From JACQCF01 sp043742785 (GTDB lineage: Bacteria; Omnitrophota; Gorgyraeia; Zapsychrales; Fredricksoniimonadaceae): DNA of 64,000 bases. The notes beneath the pieces were generated by a model. The model was given only the letters and a program-made list of their open reading frames with translations. It was not told the DNA's origin and did no database searches. Below, one piece after another: positions 34,216-43,183 of the stretch. A program made the translations under genes and the position numbers. Positions within the stretch are counted from its first letter, which is position 1. Every line of letters starts with the position of its first letter. The stretch lies in the NCBI GenBank assembly GCA_043742785.1, contig JAYTXU010000006.1:1-64000 (forward strand). The letters run 5' to 3'.

Positions 34216-35447
34216 ACAACATGAAGAACGTTGATCCAGATGTCTATCAGGCGATTGAGCATGAGATGACACGTCAGAAAAATAATCTTGAATTGATTGC
34301 CTCGGAAAATATTGTTTCCAAAGCTGTTTTGGAAGCAGCTGGCTCCATATTGACTAATAAATATGCCGAAGGTTATCCAGCTGCTCGTTGGTATAACGGT
34401 TGTGAACATGTGGATGTTATTGAGAATAAGGCTATTGAACGTGCTAAGAAGCTTTTTGGTGCCGAGCATGTGAATGTTCAGCCGCATTCAGGTTCACAAG
34501 CTAACACGGCCGTTTATTTTGCAGCACTAAAAACAGGCGATACTATTATGGGTTTGGATTTAGCTTGCGGCGGACATTTGACCCATGGATTGAAATTTAA
34601 TATTTCCGGCAGACTTTATAATGTAGTCTCTTATAAGGTTGATCCAAAGACTGAGCTTATTGATATGAATGAAGTTGAGCGCTTAGCCATGGAGCATAAA
34701 CCTAAAATGATCATTGCTGGTTATTCAGCCTATTCACGGGTTTTAGATTTTAAGCGTTTTAGAGAAATTTGCGATAAGGTGGGGGCTTATTTATTTGTGG
34801 ATATGGCTCATTTTGCGGGACTGGTCGCGGCAGGGGTACATCCTAATCCCGTTCCGTATGCGGAATTTGTAACAACAACGACTCATAAAACTTTGCGAGG
34901 TCCACGCGGTGGGATGATTCTTTGCCGTGCGGAGTTTGCTAAGAAAATAGATAGTGCTATTTTTCCAGGCATTCAAGGTGGGCCTTTGATGCATATCGTG
35001 GCGGCTAAAGCTGTTGCTTTTAAAGAAGCGTTAGAGCCATCATTTAAATCTTATCAACAGCAGGTTGTGGCCAATGCACAGGCACTATCAAAAGCTTTGA
35101 CCTCTAAAGGTTTTCGTATTGTCACCGGTGGAACAGATAATCATTTATTTATGGTTGATTTGCGTTCTAAGAATATTACGGGTAAGGATATGGCTGTTTT
35201 GTTGGACCACGTACAGATTACGGTGAATAAGAACTTGATTCCGTTTGATAGCGAATCGCCAACAGTGACTAGCGGTATTCGTATTGGAACACCTGCGATT
35301 ACCACTCGTGGTATGAAAGAAAAAGAAATGAATCGTATAGCCGAGTTGATTGATCGCTCTGTGATCAATAGGAATGATCAAGCAGCGTTAGAAGTTCTAA
35401 GAAAAGATGTTGAGAGCTTGGCTCAGGAATTTCCAATTTACGTATGA
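34212..35447 (+). CDS. glyA: Serine hydroxymethyltransferase
   Basis: 411 residues. NLELIASENIVSKAVLEA, TNKYAEGYPAARWYNGCEHVD, HFAGLVAAGVHP and the PLP Lys in TTTTHKTLRGPRGG. Converts serine and THF to glycine and methylene-THF, feeding purD and the formyl-transfer steps of purine synthesis. ATGA overlaps link rpiB, glyA and nrdR. Confidence 0.97.
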   Translation: MNNMKNVDPDVYQAIEHEMTRQKNNLELIASENIVSKAVLEAAGSILTNKYAEGYPAARWYNGCEHVDVIENKAIERAKKLFGAEHVNVQPHSGSQANTAVYFAALKTGDTIMGLDLACGGHLTHGLKFNISGRLYNVVSYKVDPKTELIDMNEVERLAMEHKPKMIIAGYSAYSRVLDFKRFREICDKVGAYLFVDMAHFAGLVAAGVHPNPVPYAEFVTTTTHKTLRGPRGGMILCRAEFAKKIDSAIFPGIQGGPLMHIVAAKAVAFKEALEPSFKSYQQQVVANAQALSKALTSKGFRIVTGGTDNHLFMVDLRSKNITGKDMAVLLDHVQITVNKNLIPFDSESPTVTSGIRIGTPAITTRGMKEKEMNRIAELIDRSVINRNDQAALEVLRKDVESLAQEFPIYV

Positions 35448-35917
35448 GATGCCCATCCTGTCATTATAAGGATACCAATGTTGTTGATTCAAGGATGAAT
35501 AGCGATGGCACATCGATTCGTCGTCGTCGGAAATGTCCTAAATGTGAGGAACGATTTACCACCTACGAATATATTGAACAAGTGCCTTTGATGGTGGTTA
35601 AACGCGATGGTCGTCGCCAGCCTTTTGATCGCACTAGAATTTTGAATGGAATTATCAAGGCCTGTGAGAAGCGACCTATCAGCGTTGATCAAATTGAAGC
35701 ACAGGTCGATGATATTGAAAGAATCATCCGTAAAAAATACGATCAGGAAATATCTTCTAAAGATATTGGAGAGATGGTGATGGATCATCTTTCAGTGATT
35801 GATGAAGTGGCCTATGTTCGTTTTGCCTCTGTCTATCGTCAATTTCGTGATGTGAATCAATTTATGGCTGAACTACAAACCATTTTGGGAAAAAATAAAA
35901 AGAAAAAGGGAAAATGA
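35444..35917 (+). CDS. nrdR: Transcriptional repressor NrdR
   Basis: 157 residues, standard length. N-terminal zinc ribbon MRCPSCHYKDTNVVDSR...KCPKCEERF and an ATP-cone (VVKRDGRRQPFDRTRILNGI). NrdR senses dATP/ATP and represses ribonucleotide reductase genes. The nrd genes are not in the window. Overlaps glyA and the next gene by 4 bp. Confidence 0.97.
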   Translation: MRCPSCHYKDTNVVDSRMNSDGTSIRRRRKCPKCEERFTTYEYIEQVPLMVVKRDGRRQPFDRTRILNGIIKACEKRPISVDQIEAQVDDIERIIRKKYDQEISSKDIGEMVMDHLSVIDEVAYVRFASVYRQFRDVNQFMAELQTILGKNKKKKGK

Positions 35918-36318
35918 TTAAAGTCGAATTATCTCGTATTATTATTGATGAGAAGCGTCAAGATCAGGTGATTGTTCTTAAAGAAAAGAATGGGAACCGC
36001 CAAATTCCTATTGTGATTGGGTATATGGAGGCTTCAAGTATTAAGATTAAACTTATAGGGACTGAAGTTCCTCGTCCTATGACGCACGATCTTTTAGCGG
36101 ATGTGATCGAGAAGTTAGGTGGAAAGATCGTACGTGTTTTAATTGATAAAATGGTTCATAACACGTATTTTGCCAAGCTTGAAATAAAAACCAAAGACGG
36201 TGAAGTCAAATTAATCGATGCTCGTCCTTCAGACAGTATTGCTATGGCTGTGCGTTTTAAAACTCCAATTTTTGTGGCTGAAGAAGTGTTAGAAAAAGCA
36301 GCCATGAATCCTCAATGA
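35914..36318 (+). CDS. Bifunctional nuclease family protein (DUF151)
   Basis: 134 residues. QVIVLKEKNGNRQIPIVIG, RPMTHDLLADVIEKLGGK and DARPSDSIAMAVRFKTPIFV define the BFN domain, here without the UVR tail seen in some members. Nuclease activity has been reported for plant members; the bacterial role is unclear. Four-base overlaps on both sides. Confidence 0.93.
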   Translation: MIKVELSRIIIDEKRQDQVIVLKEKNGNRQIPIVIGYMEASSIKIKLIGTEVPRPMTHDLLADVIEKLGGKIVRVLIDKMVHNTYFAKLEIKTKDGEVKLIDARPSDSIAMAVRFKTPIFVAEEVLEKAAMNPQ

Positions 36319-37742
36319 GTGGTTTGACCGTGCTTACCACAAGTCTTTTCTTAAATCCTCACCTTAAAATGATCAAGCGCTTGAGCCAGGGACGAAAAGT
36401 TTCCACCTTTTTAGTCGGGGGATTTTTACGTGATAAATTTTTAAATCGCAGTGGATGTGATTTTGATTTTGCTGTTTCCAAAGGTGCAATTGCTTTAGCA
36501 CGCACTTTTGGCAAATCAATCAACGGAGCTTTTGTTCTTTTAGATGAAGAACATCCTTGCGGGAGGGTTGTTAAAAAAGAAAACGGTCAAATCTACACTT
36601 TTGATTTTTCTGATTTCCGCAGTAGTAGTTTGGAAAAAGATTTGAAGCTTCGCGATTTTACTATTAATACCTTGTGTATGAATCTACAAGATAGTTGTGA
36701 GAAGGTTAACGACAATGAAGGAGCGTTAAAAGATTTGAAGCTCAAGACGATACGAATGGTGGCTTCTAGGGCTTTTGTTGATGACCCTTTAAGGCTGATG
36801 CGCGCGTTCAGTCTTTATGCTCAATTAGATTTTAAGATTGAAGCTAAAACTTTGAGCCAAATTAAAAGAGATGCACACTTGATCAATAAGGTTTCAATGG
36901 AACGTATCAGAGAAGAATTGTTTAAGGTTTTATCATCGAGTAGATGTTTTGAGACTCTGGAGTTAATGGATAAGGTAGGTTTGTTAGATAGAGTTATCCC
37001 TCAGCTTGGTATTATGAAGAAGGTTCATCAGGGAGGATATCATCACCTAGATGTTTGGAAACATACTCTTGAGGTGATTAATCAATTTGAATTATTAGTT
37101 AGTGAAATTAAAGATTCATTTATTCAAAACTATTTGCAGGAAGAAGTTGCTGGTGGGCATAAGCGTTATGCACTTATAAAATTTTCCTGTCTTTTGCATG
37201 ATATTGGAAAACCTGATACCAAGAAAAAAGAAAAAGATCGTATGACCTTTCATGGCCATGAGCATGTAGGTGCTGGGATCACACGTTTGATTGCTAAACA
37301 ATTAAAGCTTTCGGTTAAAGAGCGGTATTTTCTAGAGGATCAGGTGACGTGGCATTTGCGTCCTGGGTATTTGTCGAATTTCAAAAAACTTTCCGAACGG
37401 ATGATTTTTAGATTTTTACGCGATACCAAGGAAGAAGCATTAAGCGTTCTCTTGTTAGCTTTGGCTGATCAGGGAGCAACACGTGGGCTGTTGACCACGA
37501 AAGCAAAATTTGAACATCACAAGAAAACTTGTTGGCAGGTGATCGATAGGGTTATTGAAGATAAGAATAAGAAGCCCTTGGTGAGATTGTTGACTGGCAA
37601 TGATTTAATTAAGAAACTTAAACTTAAACCTTCACCGCTGTTTACCAAAATTTTAACCGGTGTTCAAGAAGCACAAGCTTTAGGGAAGGTAACAACAAAG
37701 CAAGAAGCTTTGGTTTTGGCAGGTAAGATTTCTAGAATTTAA
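36315..37742 (+). CDS. CCA-adding enzyme / poly(A) polymerase family nucleotidyltransferase with HD domain
   Basis: 475 residues. FLVGGFLRDKFL and the catalytic DFDF pair in a class II nucleotidyltransferase head, RDFTINTLCMNL, RLMRAFSLYAQL for RNA binding, and an HD hydrolase domain (LLHDIGKPDTKKK, HGHEHVGAG) near residues 290-330. tRNA-Leu here lacks an encoded CCA, so a CCA enzyme is needed. An A-adding or polyadenylating variant cannot be excluded. Last gene of the coupled run from purB. Confidence 0.9.
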   Translation: MSGLTVLTTSLFLNPHLKMIKRLSQGRKVSTFLVGGFLRDKFLNRSGCDFDFAVSKGAIALARTFGKSINGAFVLLDEEHPCGRVVKKENGQIYTFDFSDFRSSSLEKDLKLRDFTINTLCMNLQDSCEKVNDNEGALKDLKLKTIRMVASRAFVDDPLRLMRAFSLYAQLDFKIEAKTLSQIKRDAHLINKVSMERIREELFKVLSSSRCFETLELMDKVGLLDRVIPQLGIMKKVHQGGYHHLDVWKHTLEVINQFELLVSEIKDSFIQNYLQEEVAGGHKRYALIKFSCLLHDIGKPDTKKKEKDRMTFHGHEHVGAGITRLIAKQLKLSVKERYFLEDQVTWHLRPGYLSNFKKLSERMIFRFLRDTKEEALSVLLLALADQGATRGLLTTKAKFEHHKKTCWQVIDRVIEDKNKKPLVRLLTGNDLIKKLKLKPSPLFTKILTGVQEAQALGKVTTKQEALVLAGKISRI

Positions 37743-37782
37743 TCAGGCTCTCGATAAGAATAACATAGGAGAAAAAGTAAAT

Positions 37783-38244
37783 ATGAATAAAAGAAGACTA
37801 TTGATTAACCAGAATCAGGCATATGCACTAATGATGGTATTAATGTTTTTTAGTTTCACAATTCAAAAAAGTGAAGCTGACACAAATTCGAATGTAGTGA
37901 TTGTTGAAAATACCGGATCAACGAATTCTGGGGGTTGGCGCATGATTATTGAAACTTCAGGACATATTACTACATCTCCTTTTGGGAAGCAGGCTATCAA
38001 ATATAAGAGCCTTACATACGACGTCTCTCCTGAACTGGTAAGACAACTACTCCAAGACCTTGATTCAATTATGCCTCTTTCAAAATTACCGTCATTTTCT
38101 TGTGCTAAAAGCACTTCATTTGGAAGTTCAACCTTTATCACTTATCGGGATGAAATAAGTCCAGATATTGATTGTACTTTCCAGAGTGCAAAGCTTAACG
38201 AGGATATCTATAAGATAAAAGCTGTGCCTTCTACCAATCTGTAG
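37783..38244 (+). CDS. Hypothetical exported protein
   Basis: 153 residues, not recognised. A signal-like segment (residues about 12-32, YALMMVLMFFSFTIQKSEA) is followed by a beta-rich body (VVIVENTGSTNSGGWRMIIE) and SLTYDVSPELVRQLLQDLDSI, with two Cys near residues 106 and 128 that could pair in the periplasm. AGGAGAAA lies upstream of the ATG. It sits alone between the CCA gene and ygfZ. Confidence 0.7.
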   Translation: MNKRRLLINQNQAYALMMVLMFFSFTIQKSEADTNSNVVIVENTGSTNSGGWRMIIETSGHITTSPFGKQAIKYKSLTYDVSPELVRQLLQDLDSIMPLSKLPSFSCAKSTSFGSSTFITYRDEISPDIDCTFQSAKLNEDIYKIKAVPSTNL

Positions 38245-38262
38245 TTTGTAAAATCTTAATCT

Positions 38263-38895
38263 ATGCATTTATTCAAATTAAACGACACGGTTTTGAATCT
38301 TAAAGGTAATGCGGCCAACTTTCTCCAAGGATTAACAGCCAATAGCTTGGATCAACCCTTTAACGCTTTTTTAAACCTGCATGGCCGTATTGTATCGACC
38401 TTTCGTCAGCAGATAGTCAGTGATAATGAAATTTTGATTATCGTTCCTTCTCTGGCAGTGGAAGGTCTTTTAAAACATTTGGAGCGATACGCAAAGATCA
38501 GTGGCATTCAGATTGGGCGCCCACCAGTATATGCTTATATAGATATCGACTCCGCACAGTTAGTCTTAAAGGACAAAGAGATTTTTTCTCAAGTACACCA
38601 AGAGGAATTTATTTTGTTTAGGCTTAATAATAATCTTCCTTTATTAGGCGTCGATTATCAGCTGGATGAATTTATCCTGAATATAGATGAAGTTACATTT
38701 GTTTCTTTTACCAAGGGCTGTTTTTTAGGGCAGGAGCCGGTGTCCAAGGTTCACAATCGTTCTAAACCAACTAGGAAGTTGGTGGTAAAATTTGAAGAGG
38801 AATGCATAGATGAAGATAAGATCACAATGACTTCAAAAATAAAAGATCCTCAAGCAGGAAGGGTAAAAGGTTTTATTTTTGTCAAAAATACTTAA
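38263..38895 (+). CDS. ygfZ: YgfZ/GcvT-like folate-binding protein
   Basis: 210 residues. Contains the family signature KGCFLGQEPVSKV (K-G-C-Y/F-x-G-Q-E) and NFLQGLTANSLD, LNLHGRIVSTFR. YgfZ uses folate to help Fe-S enzymes such as MiaB; the count of 210 residues is short compared with 300-330 in E. coli, mainly in the C-terminal barrel. Iron-sulfur enzymes RlmN and HemW in this window are possible clients by inference. Confidence 0.88.
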   Translation: MHLFKLNDTVLNLKGNAANFLQGLTANSLDQPFNAFLNLHGRIVSTFRQQIVSDNEILIIVPSLAVEGLLKHLERYAKISGIQIGRPPVYAYIDIDSAQLVLKDKEIFSQVHQEEFILFRLNNNLPLLGVDYQLDEFILNIDEVTFVSFTKGCFLGQEPVSKVHNRSKPTRKLVVKFEEECIDEDKITMTSKIKDPQAGRVKGFIFVKNT

Positions 38896-38948
38896 AAGTG
38901 TTAGAATACCGATCTTGTTTGATTAGCAGCAATTACTTGGAGATAGTT

Positions 38949-40091
38949 ATGGATATTCGTACTAAAAGCGTTCACACGGGTGTGAACATTGATAAGACAT
39001 TCAATTCGGTGATTACTCCTATATATCCCACATCGACGTTCTTTTTTGATGAAATCGGAAAGAATAAAGGATATGACTACACTAGAAGCGGTAATCCAAC
39101 GCGCGCAGCTTTGGAAGATAATATTGCTGCTTTAGAAGGAGGAGTTAATGCTTCTGCAACTTCTACAGGAATGTCAGCAATCACCACAGTATTGTTTTTC
39201 TTAAAACCAGGGGATCATATTATTACTGGTGATGATATCTATGGCGGAACTTATCGTTTGTTTAATGCTGTTCTTAAACCTATGGGGTATAAATTTTCTT
39301 TTATTAATATGAGAGATTTAAAGAAGGTAAAGTCAGAAGTAACCAAGGCTACAAAAATGTTTTGGATTGAGACACCTTCCAATCCTTTACTTAACATTGT
39401 TGATTTAGAAGCAGTTATCGCAATTGCTAAGAAAGCAAAAGCTTTATCCGTTGTTGATAACACATTCTTGTCTCCTTATTTTCAGAAACCTTTTGAATTC
39501 GGTGCTGATATGATTGTGCATTCAACGACCAAATATATCAATGGTCATAGTGATGTAGTGGGTGGAGCTATTGTTTATGGGAATAAAGAAGTGCAGGATC
39601 GTGGCCGTTATCTGGTTAATGCTTTAGGCGTTTCTCAATCCCCCTATGATGCATGGCTGGTTTTACGTGGCGCTAAGACCTTGGCTCCTCGTATGGAAGC
39701 TCATCAGGTCAATGCTATCAAGATTGCTCATTTCTTAGAATCACATCCTAATGTGAAGAAGGTTTATTATCCTGGGCTTAAGAGTCATCCACAGCCAGAG
39801 CTTATCAAGAAACAGATGAAAGGTTTTGGAGCGATGCTTTCTTTTGAACTAAATACTAAGAAGGTTTCTCTTAATAAATTTTTTAAGAAGGTTCAATATT
39901 TTGCTTTGGCAGAATCCTTAGGTGGTGTTGAGTCTTTAACAGAATCTCCATGGTTTATGAGCCATGCTTCCATGGGGTCGGCAGGGCTTAAAGCTTCAGG
40001 TATAACCAAGGAAACAGTACGCGTATCCGTTGGTATTGAAGGGGTGGATGATTTAATAGCAGATCTTAAGCAAGCTTTGAAATCTGCTTAG
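38949..40091 (+). CDS. Cystathionine gamma-synthase/lyase-type PLP enzyme
   Basis: 380 residues. Cys/Met-metabolism family: TPIYPTSTFFFD, YDYTRSGNPTRAALE, GDDIYGGTYRLF, and the PLP Lys in VHSTTKYINGHSDVVGG. Gamma-synthase and gamma- or beta-lyase members cannot be told apart by eye. ATG 38949 follows TTGGAGA; an upstream TTG-type start at 38898 is less likely. Sulfur flow from here to cysteine could feed the desulfurase at 8028. Confidence 0.92.
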   Translation: MDIRTKSVHTGVNIDKTFNSVITPIYPTSTFFFDEIGKNKGYDYTRSGNPTRAALEDNIAALEGGVNASATSTGMSAITTVLFFLKPGDHIITGDDIYGGTYRLFNAVLKPMGYKFSFINMRDLKKVKSEVTKATKMFWIETPSNPLLNIVDLEAVIAIAKKAKALSVVDNTFLSPYFQKPFEFGADMIVHSTTKYINGHSDVVGGAIVYGNKEVQDRGRYLVNALGVSQSPYDAWLVLRGAKTLAPRMEAHQVNAIKIAHFLESHPNVKKVYYPGLKSHPQPELIKKQMKGFGAMLSFELNTKKVSLNKFFKKVQYFALAESLGGVESLTESPWFMSHASMGSAGLKASGITKETVRVSVGIEGVDDLIADLKQALKSA

Positions 40092-40111
40092 ACGGTGGAC
40101 AAGGGTTAAAA

Positions 40112-40867
40112 ATGAAATTAAAAATATTTCTTCTAATGGTTTTTGTATGTAGTTCTATTTCTTTGTCGTATTCTTCAAACTTAGACATGGAAGCCGCCAT
40201 TATGAATAAAGATTACAAACAGGCTAAAATCTTAGCGGTTGGTATTTTAAAAAGCACAGCTAACCCTAAGGATCGCATTGAGGCAGAATATTATTTGGGA
40301 TTAAGTCAATTACGTTTAGGACAGTATGTTGAAGCTAGAAGTGCATTTCAAATTGTTATGTTAGCAGCTAATTCACAGGATCTTTATGATCGAGCCGCCT
40401 TAGGAATGGTAGAAGCTCTTTATGTGCCAGGTCTTTATAAAGAAGCTTTAAAAGACAGTAAAGATTTGCTAAGTAAAAGCCCGCACTCTTCATTTCTAAG
40501 TTCAATTTATCTTAAAATAGCTCGTATTCATTTGAAATTAACTCAATGGAAGGAAGCTAAAGAATATTTACAGATAGTTATTAATGAATTTCCTAAAAGT
40601 TTAGAGGCGTCTATTGCTCAAAATCTTATGGAAGAGAAGGAATATTTTGCAGTTCAGGTGGGATCGTTTTTAGATCAAGATAAAGCTGTACAGTTGATGG
40701 AGCAGTTAAGATCTAATGGACAGTATGTCTATATTGTTGAAACGACCTCGTTTGATAATAAAAGATTTTATCGTGTGCGTATTGGACAAACAACTTCGTT
40801 GTCGGATGCCAAAACTCTTGAGGCAAAATTATCTCATTTGGGACTACCAACCTTAATTTACCCGTGA
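40112..40867 (+). CDS. Exported TPR protein with C-terminal SPOR domain
   Basis: 251 residues. Signal peptide (MKLKIFLLMVFVCSSISLSYS), TPR-like helices (residues about 30-170, AEYYLGLSQLRLGQYVEARSAF), and a SPOR domain (about 178-251, YFAVQVGSFLDQDKAVQLMEQL). SPOR domains bind denuded glycan at division sites, so a periplasmic envelope or division role is likely. Overlaps the start of miaA by 4 bp. Confidence 0.88.
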   Translation: MKLKIFLLMVFVCSSISLSYSSNLDMEAAIMNKDYKQAKILAVGILKSTANPKDRIEAEYYLGLSQLRLGQYVEARSAFQIVMLAANSQDLYDRAALGMVEALYVPGLYKEALKDSKDLLSKSPHSSFLSSIYLKIARIHLKLTQWKEAKEYLQIVINEFPKSLEASIAQNLMEEKEYFAVQVGSFLDQDKAVQLMEQLRSNGQYVYIVETTSFDNKRFYRVRIGQTTSLSDAKTLEAKLSHLGLPTLIYP

Positions 40868-41784
40868 AGCAATCCCCCATTATTTTTATTGTAGGCCCTA
40901 CCGCTGTTGGTAAGACAGAAGTATCTCTTTTATTAGCAGAACAATTATCCGCAGAGGTTATTTCTTGCGATGCTATGCAGGTTTATAAAGAAGTTAATAT
41001 TGCTAGTGCCAAGCCATCTAAGGATGAGATAAGAGAAGCAAAGCATCATTGTTTGGATTTGGTTTCTGTGACAGATGATTTTAACGTGGGAACTTTTCGT
41101 GAAATAACTTTAAGAACGATAGAAGATATCCAAAAAAGGAATAAGTCTGTGATTTTCTGCGGCGGCAGTGGGATGTATATGACTGTGATGTTAGATGGTA
41201 TTTTTGAAGAGCTTAGCCGAAATCCTCTCTTGCGGGAAAAGTTGCAGAAGCAGGCCATTGTCGATGGGATTAGTTCGCTGCATCGTAAGCTTTCAGATCT
41301 AGATCCAACCGTGGCCGGTAAGATTCATCCTCATGATGCTAAAAGAATTGTTCGTGCTCTGGAAGTTTGTATGACAGCAGGAATACCGATGTCTCAGATG
41401 CAGACACAGCGTCAGGGGCTTTGGGGCCAAACGCCTATTAAGATTTTTGCTTTGAATCGTTCCCGGGAAGAACTGTATAATCGAGTAGAAGCGCGTGTGG
41501 ATCAAATGTTTGAGTGGGGATTGGTTGAAGAAATTCGTCAAATTTCGGAGCTATCTTTAAGTACAACGGCTCGCACTCTTATTGGTATTAGAGAGGTGGG
41601 CGGATATTTAGCAGGGGAGTACGATTTATCCCAAGCTAAATATTTAATGAAGATGAATACGCGTCATTTTGTTAAAAGGCAATTAACCTGGTTTCGTCGT
41701 GATAAAAGAGTAGAGTGGATAGATATTGACAATCAAACGGCACAAGAGGTTGTTGAGAAGATAAGAAAGCGAATAGAAGCATGA
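40864..41784 (+). CDS. miaA: tRNA dimethylallyltransferase
   Basis: 306 residues, GTG start. P-loop IVGPTAVGKTEVSLL, SCDAMQVYKEVNIASAKP, GGSGMYMTVMLDG and RHFVKRQLTWFR. Adds the isopentenyl group to A37 of tRNAs reading UNN codons, using DMAPP. Coupled to hflX by a 4-bp overlap, a pairing also common in proteobacteria. Confidence 0.96.
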   Translation: MKQSPIIFIVGPTAVGKTEVSLLLAEQLSAEVISCDAMQVYKEVNIASAKPSKDEIREAKHHCLDLVSVTDDFNVGTFREITLRTIEDIQKRNKSVIFCGGSGMYMTVMLDGIFEELSRNPLLREKLQKQAIVDGISSLHRKLSDLDPTVAGKIHPHDAKRIVRALEVCMTAGIPMSQMQTQRQGLWGQTPIKIFALNRSREELYNRVEARVDQMFEWGLVEEIRQISELSLSTTARTLIGIREVGGYLAGEYDLSQAKYLMKMNTRHFVKRQLTWFRRDKRVEWIDIDNQTAQEVVEKIRKRIEA

Positions 41785-43025
41785 GCGAAAAAATATTATT
41801 AGCGATTGTTAATTTAGACAATAGAAGTAGCTGGTCTCCGGATGAAGAAGCTGAAGAGATGACAGAGCTTATCCAATCTGCCGGTGGAGAAGTAGTTAAT
41901 ACTGTTTTTTGTAAATGTCAGCCGCCTACAGCGAGTCATTTAATCACCAAGGGTAAGGTGGAAGAGATTGCAGCCTTGTGTGGATTAGGGGGTATTGATT
42001 GTGTGATTGTTTCCCATGATCTAAAAGGGGTGCAGCAGAGAAATTTGGAAGAGGATTTTGAAATTAAAACGATTGACCGTACTCAGTTGATTTTAGAAAT
42101 ATTTGCTCGTAATGCTAAAAGTATGGAAGGCAAGATGCAAGTGGAGTTAGCTCAATTACAGTACAGGTTGCCGCGGCTTACAGGGCAGGGAGCGGAATTA
42201 TCCAGACAGGGCGGGGGCATTGGAACATCAGGTCCAGGTGAAACAAAATTGGAAACAGACCGCAGAAGAATTTCAGATCGTATTGATAAATTAAAGAAAG
42301 AGTTGAAACAGGTTACTCAAAGCCGTCAGACTAAACGTAAAAAGCGTCAAGACCAAATGATTCCAACGATTGCCTTGGTGGGCTATACTAATGCAGGCAA
42401 AAGCACATTGTTAAATATGATTACCGAAGCAGCGACCCGTACCCACGATGGGCTTTTTACTACTTTAGACTCTCTTTCTCGTCAGACACTTTTACCGGAT
42501 CATCGTAAGGTTGTTTTAACAGACACAGTTGGTTTTATGCACGACTTACCACATGGTTTGATCGAAGCGTTTAAAGCGACATTAGAAGAGGTAGAACAGG
42601 CGGATCTTCTGCTGCACGTGATGGATATTAGTAATCCTAATTATCAGCATTTTTATACAGCGGTTAATGAGGTTTTAAAAGAACTCAAAGCTTTTGAGAA
42701 GCCAACTATTTTAGTCTTAAATAAGATTGATAAGTTAGAGGACAGGGGTCGTCTTAAAGAATTCAAAGATAATCATCAATGGCTGGTAGGGGTTTCAGCT
42801 TTGAATGGACAAAATATTCAATCCTTGCTTTTAAGCATTGAAGAAGCTCTCAGGGAAAGATCTAAAGAAATCGATGTGGTTCTAAAGAGCGACCGTATGG
42901 ATTTAGTTAATCTAGCCTATGCTCAAGGCAAGGTTTTGGAAGTTAAATACCTTGCTAAGGGCATTCGCCTAAAAGCAATCCTACCTGATAAAACCGCAGG
43001 TCTTCTTACCAAAGCGGCGTTGTAA
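41781..43025 (+). CDS. hflX: GTPase HflX
   Basis: 414 residues. N-domain, then a glycine-rich segment (RQGGGIGTSGPGETKLETDRR), a coiled helix and a G domain with GYTNAGKSTLLN, DTVGFMHDLP and NKID. HflX splits stalled ribosomes, notably during heat shock. Its neighbour downstream is the heat-shock gene clpB, separated by a CIRCE-controlled promoter. Confidence 0.96.
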   Translation: MSEKILLAIVNLDNRSSWSPDEEAEEMTELIQSAGGEVVNTVFCKCQPPTASHLITKGKVEEIAALCGLGGIDCVIVSHDLKGVQQRNLEEDFEIKTIDRTQLILEIFARNAKSMEGKMQVELAQLQYRLPRLTGQGAELSRQGGGIGTSGPGETKLETDRRRISDRIDKLKKELKQVTQSRQTKRKKRQDQMIPTIALVGYTNAGKSTLLNMITEAATRTHDGLFTTLDSLSRQTLLPDHRKVVLTDTVGFMHDLPHGLIEAFKATLEEVEQADLLLHVMDISNPNYQHFYTAVNEVLKELKAFEKPTILVLNKIDKLEDRGRLKEFKDNHQWLVGVSALNGQNIQSLLLSIEEALRERSKEIDVVLKSDRMDLVNLAYAQGKVLEVKYLAKGIRLKAILPDKTAGLLTKAAL

Positions 43026-43036
43026 GTTTGAGCTAC

Positions 43037-43064
43037 TTGACAAGTTCCAAAACTATGTTATATT
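43037..43064 (+). promoter_or_regulatory. clpB promoter
   Basis: TTGACA (43037-43042) and TATATT (43059-43064) with a 16-bp spacer; the CIRCE operator begins at the last bases of the -10. Confidence 0.8.
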
Positions 43065-43089
43065 ATCACTCAGATGTAAAGAGTGCTAA
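43063..43089 (+). promoter_or_regulatory. CIRCE operator upstream of clpB
   Basis: TTATCACTC, nine bases, then GAGTGCTAA: one change from the CIRCE consensus TTAGCACTC-N9-GAGTGCTAA. It is the HrcA binding site and overlaps the start of transcription, so it should repress clpB until heat stress. The bases up to 43183 form an untranslated leader. Confidence 0.88.
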
Positions 43090-43183
43090 TTGTATGGAAT
43101 GTACGACGAGGACATGTCCTCATTTTTTAGGTTTTATTTCTAGCAGTCATAATAGTAGAGTGATAATTAAGGGGGGTAAAAAT

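Noticed and set aside
43028..43183. N-terminal extension of ClpB with several Cys
   Set aside because: The stretch contains the promoter, the CIRCE operator and the ribosome site, and does not resemble a Clp N-domain.
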